DNA of 64,000 nucleotides from Nocardioides yefusunii (GTDB taxonomy: Bacteria; Actinomycetota; Actinomycetes; Propionibacteriales; Nocardioidaceae), in the NCBI RefSeq assembly GCF_004014875.1, contig NZ_CP034929.1, positions 2,108,001-2,172,000 of the forward strand. Direction: 5' to 3'. This document shows, piece after piece, positions 58,329 through 64,000 of the stretch (its first letter is position 1; each line of letters starts with the position of its first letter). The position numbers and the translations under genes were made by a program. The notes beneath the pieces were generated by a model. That model did no database searches, was not told the DNA's origin, and saw only the letters and a list, made by a program, of their open reading frames with translations.

Positions 58329-59253
58329 GAATGACCTCGAGCGCGTGCGCGAGGTCGTCGGGGTAGGTCGACTCGAACGTCACGTACTCGCCGGTCTCCG
58401 GGTGCTCGAAACCGAGCTTGACCGCGTGCAGCCACTGACGCTCCAGGTTCACCCGACGGGCCAGCGTCGGGTCCGCGCCGTAGGTCATGTCGCCCACGCA
58501 GGGGTGCTTGAGCGCGGACATGTGCACACGGATCTGGTGCGTACGACCGGTCTCGAGGTGGATCTCCAGGAGGCTCGCGAAGCGGTGCGCCTCGAGGGTC
58601 TCGTAGTGCGTGATGCTGTGACGACCGTCAGCCATCACCGCGAACTTGTAGTCGTACTTCGGGTGGCGACCGATCGGGGCGTCGACGGTGCCCTGCAGCG
58701 GGTCCGGGTGGCCCTGGACGAGTGCGTGGTAGGTCTTGTCGACCGTGCGGTAGCGGAAGGCGTTCTTGAGGACCGAGTAGGCGTGCTCGGACTTGCAGAT
58801 CACCATGACGCCCGAGGTGCCGACGTCGAGACGCTGGACGATGCCCTGACGCTCGGAGGCACCCGAGGTGGAGATCCGGAAACCGGCACCGGCGAGGTGA
58901 CCCACGACGGTCGGACCGGTCCAGCCGGGGCTGGGGTGCACGGCGACACCGACGGGCTTGTCGATCACGACGATGGCGTCGTCGTCGTGGATGATCTTGA
59001 TCCCCTCGACGATCTCGGGGACCACTTCGAGCGGGTCGGTCTCGACCGGGAAGACGACGTCGAGCATGACGCCCGCGGCGACCCGGTCGCTCTTGGCGAC
59101 GAGGGAACCGTCGACGTGGACGTTGCCCATCGCGATCAGTTCCGCGGCGCGGGTGCGGGAGAAGCCGAACATGCGCGACATCGCGGCGTCCACGCGCTCG
59201 CCGGCGAGGCCCTCGGGGACGAAGACGGTGCGCTGGTCTGCGTGGGTGGTCAT
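58315..59253 (-). CDS. RluA-family pseudouridine synthase
   Basis: This 312-residue RNA-modifying enzyme has an N-terminal S4 domain ([18 protein letters not shown], residues 32-49). The catalytic domain has [17 protein letters not shown] and active-site Asp143 in [10 protein letters not shown]; the usual His before RLD is Gln here. [15 protein letters not shown] and GDMTYG close the domain. It is most like RluD, which modifies helix 69 of 23S rRNA. A four-base overlap joins it to lspA, a pairing common across bacteria. Confidence 0.93.
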   Translation of the reverse strand: MTTHADQRTVFVPEGLAGERVDAAMSRMFGFSRTRAAELIAMGNVHVDGSLVAKSDRVAAGVMLDVVFPVETDPLEVVPEIVEGIKIIHDDDAIVVIDKPVGVAVHPSPGWTGPTVVGHLAGAGFRISTSGASERQGIVQRLDVGTSGVMVICKSEHAYSVLKNAFRYRTVDKTYHALVQGHPDPLQGTVDAPIGRHPKYDYKFAVMADGRHSITHYETLEAHRFASLLEIHLETGRTHQIRVHMSALKHPCVGDMTYGADPTLARRVNLERQWLHAVKLGFEHPETGEYVTFESTYPDDLAHALEVIRDAH

Positions 59254-59861
59254 CGGTGCTCCTGTTGCTGGTCGATCGGGTCCTGCTCCACGGGAGCCTC
59301 GGGGCTCACCGGGTTCTGGCCTGCCGGGGCCTGCGCCGCTGTGTCGTCGTCATCGTCGCGCTCCCGGGTGCCGTCCAGACGGACGCCACGGAAGGTCTGC
59401 AGCACGATCACGGCAGCGGCCACGTTGATGCACATGTCGGCGACGTTGAACACCGGGAAGCTTCCGAAGCTCAGGAAGTCCACGACGTGCCCGTGGAACG
59501 CCTCCGGCTGACGGAAGATGCGGTCGAACAGGTTGCCGACGATTCCGGCGAGCAGCATGCCCAGACCGAAGGACCACAACGGGCTGCGCAGACGACGGCT
59601 GAGCCACAGGACGGTCACGGTCGCCACGCAGGCAATCGCCGTGAACACCCAGGTGACACCGGTCCCGGTGCTGAACGCCGCGCCGGGGTTGAAGACCAGA
59701 CGGAACTGGAACCAGTCCCCGATCACGTCCACCGGGCCGTCGGCGAGCGCCGAGAGCGCCCACTCCTTGGTGGAGAGGTCCACCAGGAAGAGCGCCACCG
59801 CGCTGAGCCAGAAGATGACGCGGGCCCGCGGGCGGGCAGGAGCGTCGAGGTCAGAGTGCAT
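59250..59861 (-). CDS. lspA: Lipoprotein signal peptidase (signal peptidase II)
   Basis: This 203-residue protein (from ATG 59861) has four helices. Active-site Asp residues are in VGNLFDRIF and [20 protein letters not shown] is the third conserved box, and VDLSTKEWA is box one. It cleaves lipoprotein signal peptides after Lgt has acted; lgt is at 33 kb. An acidic, Gln-rich C-terminal tail of about 50 residues is unusual in length. ATG 59873 and ATG 59906 are alternative starts; none has a good ribosome binding site. Confidence 0.94.
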   Translation of the reverse strand: MHSDLDAPARPRARVIFWLSAVALFLVDLSTKEWALSALADGPVDVIGDWFQFRLVFNPGAAFSTGTGVTWVFTAIACVATVTVLWLSRRLRSPLWSFGLGMLLAGIVGNLFDRIFRQPEAFHGHVVDFLSFGSFPVFNVADMCINVAAAVIVLQTFRGVRLDGTRERDDDDDTAAQAPAGQNPVSPEAPVEQDPIDQQQEHR

Positions 59862-59978
59862 GGCAGGAGCCATGCTCCCACGAGCGGCCAAGCGCAGCAC
59901 ATTCATCGCGCCGACTCGCTGCGGCTCCCCCAGCTCGACGCGGGACGCCCGCTCCGGGGCTGAACGCGGGGCCGCGGG

Positions 59979-60488
59979 TCAGCGGCGTTCCTGACGCTGC
60001 TTGCAGTCGATGCACAGGGTGGCACGTGGGAAAGCCATCGCCCGGAGCTTGCCGATCGGCTCCTCGCAGTTCTCACAGGTCCCGAAGGTGCCGTCCAAGA
60101 CCCGCTCCCAGGCGCGCTCGACCTGGTCGAGGGTGGCGCGTTCGGCGGCCATCAACTGCAGCTCCTGGTCACGCTCCAGCGTGGTGGAACCCACGTCGGC
60201 CTGGTCCTGCCCGGCACCGTCGCCGGCGTCCTTCATCAGGCCGTTGACCTCGTGCTCCAGCACCGCCAGCAGACCCTCGGCCCTCGTGCGGTGCTCGTCG
60301 AGGGCGTCCAGCACCTCGACGACCTCCTCAGCGGTCCAGGCCGATTCGTCGGGCTTGTGCGCCAACCCGGCCAGCAGCTTCTCGGACACCTTCGGTCGAC
60401 GACGACGGGGCACGCGCACGTTCTTGCCCGTCGCTGCCGGACCGCTGACGGTGGTGCTGGCGTCTCTGGTCGACGTGGTGCTGGCCAT
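59979..60488 (-). CDS. DksA/TraR-type zinc finger protein
   Basis: This 169-residue protein has a basic N-terminus with RVPRRRRPK. A long coiled-coil region (about 55-125) comes next. The four-Cys zinc finger GTCENC...LCIDC closes the protein near residues 138-163. The DksA acidic coiled-coil tip is not obviously conserved. Actinobacterial members (RbpA-independent TraR/DksA_C proteins) are linked to transcription, but the role here is unproven. It is a stand-alone gene between wag31 and lspA. Confidence 0.88.
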   Translation of the reverse strand: MASTTSTRDASTTVSGPAATGKNVRVPRRRRPKVSEKLLAGLAHKPDESAWTAEEVVEVLDALDEHRTRAEGLLAVLEHEVNGLMKDAGDGAGQDQADVGSTTLERDQELQLMAAERATLDQVERAWERVLDGTFGTCENCEEPIGKLRAMAFPRATLCIDCKQRQERR

Positions 60489-60609
60489 GATGGGCTCCCG
60501 CGAGGCTCGTGCCGCGCGGCCCGTTCCGCGCAGTTGACGTGACGCTATGCAAGGCCGGCGCAGGGCTCAAGGCATGCCCGGACTCGGACCGGTCACGATC
60601 CGACAACGC

Positions 60610-60643
60610 ACGACGGCCGCCCCCCAGAGGGGACGGCCGTCGT
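60610..60643 (-). terminator. wag31 terminator
   Basis: Ten-base perfect arms 60610-60619 and 60634-60643 enclose a 14-base loop, 26 bases after the wag31 stop. Confidence 0.75.
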
Positions 60644-60668
60644 TGCAGAACCGCGTGCGAGAAAGGGC

Positions 60669-61427
60669 TCAGCCCTCGTCGTCACCCAGGATGGAACGCA
60701 GACGCTTCGGCGCGGAGACCTCGCCGGTCGCCGGGGACTCCAGGCTGGTGGACCCCTCGAGGGCGTCCAGCTGCTGGGTGAAGTAGGTCTTCAGGCGCGA
60801 ACGGTACTCACGCTCGAACGAGCGCAGGGTCTCGACCTCACCGTTGAGCTTGTCGCGCTCCTTCTCCAGGTCGCCGAACATCTGGATGCGACGCTCAGCG
60901 GTCTCGGAGTCAAGCATCTGGGCACGCTGGCGTGCCTCGGCCTCGACACGGTCGGCCTTGGTCTTCGACTCGACGTCGAGACGCTCGGCCTTGGTGCGAG
61001 CCTCGCCGACGATGCGGTCGGCCTCGTCCTTGGCGCTCTCGACGAGCTCGTCGGCGTTGCGGCCGGCCAGCTCGAGGAGGCGGGCAGCGGCGTTGGACGC
61101 GCCGGCGACGGTCTCGACCTTGATGGTCTCGGTGACCGGAGCGGCGATCGGCGCAGCGACCGGAGCGGGGGTCGGCTCGGGAGCCTTGACCGGCTCGGGA
61201 GCGGCGACGGGCTCCGGAGTGATCGCGAACGGCGAGGCAGCCGGCGCGGGAGCAGCACTCTGGGCAGCAGCGAGCTTGGCCCGGAGGTCGTCGTTCTCCT
61301 TGGTGAGGCGGGCCAGCTCGGCCTCCACCTCGTCCAGGAACTGGTCGACCTCACCCATGTCGTAGCCCTCACGGAGCCGGACAGGAGTAAAGCGCTTGTT
61401 GCTCACGTCCTCAGGCGTCAGCGGCAT
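60669..61427 (-). CDS. wag31: DivIVA/Wag31 polar growth protein
   Basis: This 252-residue protein opens with MPLTPEDVSNKRFTP and GYDMGEVDQFLDEVEAEL, the membrane-curvature-sensing DivIVA N-domain. A Pro/Ala linker (about 75-110) follows. A long coiled coil then runs to the end (ARLLELAGRNADELVESAKDEAD). It scaffolds polar peptidoglycan synthesis in actinobacteria and is usually essential. ATG 61427 is the family start; an in-frame ATG at 61448 is possible. It is near ftsZ and sepF as expected. Confidence 0.95.
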   Translation of the reverse strand: MPLTPEDVSNKRFTPVRLREGYDMGEVDQFLDEVEAELARLTKENDDLRAKLAAAQSAAPAPAASPFAITPEPVAAPEPVKAPEPTPAPVAAPIAAPVTETIKVETVAGASNAAARLLELAGRNADELVESAKDEADRIVGEARTKAERLDVESKTKADRVEAEARQRAQMLDSETAERRIQMFGDLEKERDKLNGEVETLRSFEREYRSRLKTYFTQQLDALEGSTSLESPATGEVSAPKRLRSILGDDEG

Positions 61428-61576
61428 GACCTCACCCAATCTCTTCATAGAAAACTTTGGTTCTGACTAGTGGGAACAATAGCGCCAGTCCCCGAGGCGT
61501 GTTGCGGTACCCATGATGCCAACGTGGCGACGGTGAAGTCATCTCCACCCACGCGACGGCACCACGGAAGCGGGCC

Positions 61577-61600
61577 TTCCCCGCCCATGGAGGCGGGGAG
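61577..61600 (-). terminator. Hairpin between yggT and wag31
   Basis: TCCCCGCC (61578-61585) and GGCGGGGA (61592-61599) pair over a six-base loop, 14 bases after the yggT stop. It separates the ftsZ-sepF-yggT run from wag31, which then needs its own promoter in 61428-61570. Confidence 0.65.
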
Positions 61601-61612
61601 AACTCACAGGTT

Positions 61613-61891
61613 CTAGAGCGACTGCAGGACTGCGAGGAGCAGCCAGCAGGCGAAGAAGACGAGCATGAAGCTCAGGTCGATGCCCACGTTCCCCAGACGC
61701 AGGGTGGGCACCCAACGACGAACCAGCTTGATCGGCGGGTCCGTTGCGGAGTAGACGCCCTCCAGGACAACCAGCAGAGCACCTCGCGGAACCCACTGAC
61801 GAGCGAAGACCTGAACCCAGTCCACCACGAGACGGACGAAGAGCAGCATCATGAACACCCCCACGACGAGGGCGAGCAGCGAGAAGAACAC
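61613..61891 (-). CDS. YggT-family membrane protein
   Basis: This 92-residue protein has a single YggT unit. Helix 1 is at about 1-25 (LLALVVGVFMMLLFVRLVVDW), a polar middle contains YSATDPPIKLVRRWVP, and helix 2 is at about 70-92. It is located in dcw clusters of Gram-positives and linked to envelope or osmotic fitness. GTG start, six bases after the sepF stop. Confidence 0.9.
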   Translation of the reverse strand: MFFSLLALVVGVFMMLLFVRLVVDWVQVFARQWVPRGALLVVLEGVYSATDPPIKLVRRWVPTLRLGNVGIDLSFMLVFFACWLLLAVLQSL

Positions 61892-61897
61892 CGGCGA

Positions 61898-62380
61898 TCA
61901 GCTCTGGTTGAAGAAGCCGCTGTCGACCAGCCGCTCCTTGTCCTCGGCCGCGACGGTCACGTTGTGGGGCGACAACAGGAACACCTTGTTGGTGATGCGC
62001 TCAATGCTGCCGCGGGTGGCGAACACCAGACCGGCGGCGAAGTCGACCAGGCGCTTCGCGTCGGCGTCGCTCATGTCGGAGAGATTCATGATGACGGGAA
62101 TGCCGTCACGGAAGTTCTCACCGATGGTGCGCGCCTCGTTGTAGGTGCGCGGGTGCAGGGTCAGGATCTTGCTCAACTCAGCCACCGTGGGGGTGCTCGG
62201 GACCGGCGTCGGGCGACGCCGCTCGGAGATGTCGGCGACCGGGGCAGGGCGGCGCGGCTCTTCAGCGTGGCCGACCATGGTCGTCTCGATGTCGGCGGCG
62301 TCGTCCTTGTAGTCGTCGTACCGCCCGGTGTCCTCGAGCAGGCCGAGGTACTCGCCGATCCTGCGCATCGCGCCGCTCAT
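61898..62380 (-). CDS. sepF: Cell division protein SepF
   Basis: This 160-residue FtsZ membrane anchor has an N-terminal amphipathic helix (MSGAMRRIGEYLGL) that binds membrane. A Pro-rich linker comes next. The SepF core includes NLSDMSDADAKRLVDFAAG and FLLSPHNV. ATG 62380 has GGAGGA seven bases upstream; the longer frame is not needed. Confidence 0.95.
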   Translation of the reverse strand: MSGAMRRIGEYLGLLEDTGRYDDYKDDAADIETTMVGHAEEPRRPAPVADISERRRPTPVPSTPTVAELSKILTLHPRTYNEARTIGENFRDGIPVIMNLSDMSDADAKRLVDFAAGLVFATRGSIERITNKVFLLSPHNVTVAAEDKERLVDSGFFNQS

Positions 62381-62435
62381 GACAGATTCCTCCGGTTCGC
62401 GCCGCCCCGGAGGGACGGCAGGGTGTTTTCGGACA

Positions 62436-63134
62436 TTACAAGATGGGGGGACGAGGGCCGAGGATCGCTGAGCCGACACGCACGTGTGTCGCCCCGTGGG
62501 CCACGGCCTCCTCCAGATCACCGCTCATGCCCGCCGAGAGCACTCGCGCCTGGGGGTGGTCACTCAGGAACGACGCACGCACCTGTGCCAGTCGTTCGAA
62601 CGCCCGCGCAGGCTCCTCCCCCAGAGGAGCCACGGCCATCAGACCGCGCAGGCGCAGGTGCTCCGCTGCGGCGACCTGATCAGCCAGGGCCGACAGGTCG
62701 GCGGGAAGGACACCAGCACGGTGGTCGGCACCGGGGTCGTCCAGGCTCACCTGGAGCAGCACGTCCACGACACGACCGGACTCGCCGGCACCACGGTCGA
62801 GTGGGGCCACCAACTTGGGCCGGTCCACCGACTGCACGACCGAGGCGTAACGGGCCACCGCAGCGGCCTTGTTGCTCTGGAGACCACCGATGTAGTGCCA
62901 GGACAGACCGAGGTCGGCACACTCGTCCGACTTCTCGCTCGCCTCCTGGTGGCGGTTCTCCCCCACCTCGGTGACCCCGAGCCCGGCCAGCAGCCGGACG
63001 TCGGAGGCCGGGAAGTACTTGGTGACGACGATCAACTGCACGTCGTCGGTGCGACCGGCGGCGCTCACGGCGTCGTCGATCCGCGCCCGCACAGTGGCGA
63101 GGCGTTCGGACAGGAACTGCTCACGGCTCGTCAC
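62436..63134 (-). CDS. YggS-family pyridoxal-phosphate homeostasis protein
   Basis: This 232-residue PLP-binding TIM barrel has VVTKYFPA (PLP Lys39), GENRHQEA, WHYIGGLQSNK and SAGMSGDLEEAV with the phosphate-binding GSAILGPR. It has no known catalysis and buffers PLP. A four-base overlap joins it to pgeF. Confidence 0.95.
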   Translation of the reverse strand: MTSREQFLSERLATVRARIDDAVSAAGRTDDVQLIVVTKYFPASDVRLLAGLGVTEVGENRHQEASEKSDECADLGLSWHYIGGLQSNKAAAVARYASVVQSVDRPKLVAPLDRGAGESGRVVDVLLQVSLDDPGADHRAGVLPADLSALADQVAAAEHLRLRGLMAVAPLGEEPARAFERLAQVRASFLSDHPQARVLSAGMSGDLEEAVAHGATHVRVGSAILGPRPPIL

Positions 63135-63805
63135 GGGCGCATCCAGACGAGTCCGGCCGCGCGACCCGCGGCACCCTGCTGACGACGGTGCGAGAAGGTG
63201 CGCTCGTCCTCCATCGTGCAGATCGGGAGGTCAAGGACGTCGACGTCTTCGTCAACCAGCTGTTCACGGACTCCCCCGACGACGTCCAGGGCCGGAGTCC
63301 CGACCCGGGTCTCGGTCCAGGCAGCGGGGTGGCGACCGGCGACGTCGGCCCGCATCTCGGCCGGCACCTCGTAGCACCGGCCACACGCGGCAGGACCGAG
63401 CCACGCCGTGATCTCTTCGGCGCCGAGCTCACGCATCGCCTCGACGGCGGCTGGGACGACACCGTCGTCGAAACCCACACGACCCGCGTGCAGGGCACCG
63501 ATGACGCCGTTGGTGACGTCGGCCAGCAGGACCGGCACACAGTCGGCGCTGCGCGTCATCAGGGCGACACCACGCTCGGTGGTGACCAGGGCGTCGGCCT
63601 CGGGCACCTCGGTGGGACGACCGTCGACGAGGCGCACCTCGTGGACCCCGATCCCGTGCACCTGGCGCATCCGGGCGACCGGCACGGTGAGGGACTCCTC
63701 GAGCACGGCCAGGGCGGCCTCGACGGCGCCGGGCTCCTGGGGACGCTCGGCGACGTCGATCATGTTCGAGGTGAACGCGACCTCCACCTGCACCGCACCG
63801 CTCAC
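63131..63805 (-). CDS. pgeF: Peptidoglycan editing factor PgeF (polyphenol oxidase/laccase-domain family)
   Basis: This protein of about 224 residues has metal-site motifs RQVHG, TRSADCVPVLLAD and LHAGRVGFDDG. It corrects mis-incorporated residues in peptidoglycan precursors or acts as a purine nucleoside phosphorylase-like enzyme. The usual Trp of HAGWRG is Arg-Val here. GTG 63805 is preferred, leaving 31 bases after ftsZ; the frame runs on into ftsZ. Confidence 0.9.
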   Translation of the reverse strand: MSGAVQVEVAFTSNMIDVAERPQEPGAVEAALAVLEESLTVPVARMRQVHGIGVHEVRLVDGRPTEVPEADALVTTERGVALMTRSADCVPVLLADVTNGVIGALHAGRVGFDDGVVPAAVEAMRELGAEEITAWLGPAACGRCYEVPAEMRADVAGRHPAAWTETRVGTPALDVVGGVREQLVDEDVDVLDLPICTMEDERTFSHRRQQGAAGRAAGLVWMRP

Positions 63806-63836
63806 GCGGTCACGGTGCAGGTAGAGGTCGGCGTCC

Positions 63837-64000
63837 TCACTTGAGGAAGTCGGGGACGTCCAGGTCGTCATCGTCGAACTCCACCTTGCGCTGGACACGG
63901 GGACGCTCAGCTACCGGCTGGGCCACAGGAGCGGCCGGCGGCTGGGACGGCTGCGCCGGCTGGGCCGGGGCCGCAGGAGCGGTGGCCGGAGCCTGGGCAA
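63837..64000 (-). CDS. ftsZ: Cell division protein FtsZ, C-terminal tail (partial)
   Basis: Only the last 54 codons are present; the 5' part lies beyond the window. The sequence is an Ala/Pro/Gln linker followed by PRVQRKVEFD and the conserved C-terminal peptide DDLDVPDFLK. SepF and FtsW bind this peptide. It is followed directly by pgeF, yggS and sepF as in most actinobacterial dcw clusters. Confidence 0.95.
   Translation of the reverse strand, partial: AQAPATAPAAPAQPAQPSQPPAAPVAQPVAERPRVQRKVEFDDDDLDVPDFLK

Overview
This is a high-GC chromosomal segment from an actinobacterium. It looks most like Nocardioidaceae (Nocardioides or a close relative). The evidence is the gene set and order: Wag31/SepF/YggT beside ftsZ, a PdtaR regulator, a PriA-type hisA in a hisDCBHAF operon, and a trpCBA-lgt block with its small membrane partners. 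Many genes start directly at ATG or GTG six to eight bases after a TANNNT-type -10 box. A 60-base count at 48001-48060 gave 43 G+C.

Layout. Positions 1-2900 hold the end of a sigma factor, coaE and rpsA. Positions 2.9-4.8 kb hold a kinase-like phosphotransferase and a methyltransferase. Positions 4.9-20.2 kb form a cell-envelope glycan locus: a DUF3068 (PorA-family) protein, a methyltransferase, a GT4 glycosyltransferase, a six-gene overlapping minus-strand operon and a MOP-type flippase. The operon encodes acyltransferase-3, an HHxxxDG acyltransferase, an AftD-like arabinofuranosyltransferase, two large membrane proteins and a 46-residue membrane peptide. It parallels the Rv0224c-Rv0228 and Rv0236c/Rv0236A region of mycobacteria. 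Positions 20.2-33 kb hold housekeeping genes: polA, a hotdog thioesterase, a GNAT, pdtaR, an unusual tRNA, pyk and gltBD. Positions 33-39.4 kb hold lgt, a SCO1 lipoprotein, trpABC, the Trp-associated membrane proteins and hisI, without trpE. Positions 39.4-43.1 kb encode a heterodimeric ABC exporter.

Positions 43.1-47.5 kb form a lower-GC accessory island inserted between hisI/ABC and hisF. A 60-base count at 44701-44760 gave 30 G+C. Its centre is a tightly overlapped three-gene operon: a TIR protein of ThsB type, a two-TM plus macro-domain protein of type II ThsA type, and a HIT-family nucleotide hydrolase. I read this as a type II Thoeris anti-phage system with an added HIT gene that may tune or terminate the nucleotide signal. 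An unrecognised membrane/coiled-coil gene and a broken endonuclease/exonuclease/phosphatase gene flank it.

Positions 47.5-52.8 kb are the his operon (hisF, A, H, B, C, D), divergent from a Lon N-domain protein. Positions 53.5-64 kb are a minus-strand run from ftsZ (3' end only) through pgeF, yggS, sepF, yggT, wag31, a DksA/TraR zinc protein, lspA, rluA-type synthase, a GNAT, dnaE and a small membrane protein.

No insertion sequences, CRISPR arrays, rRNA genes or replication origins were seen. All family names come from reading motifs and order; no database search was run.
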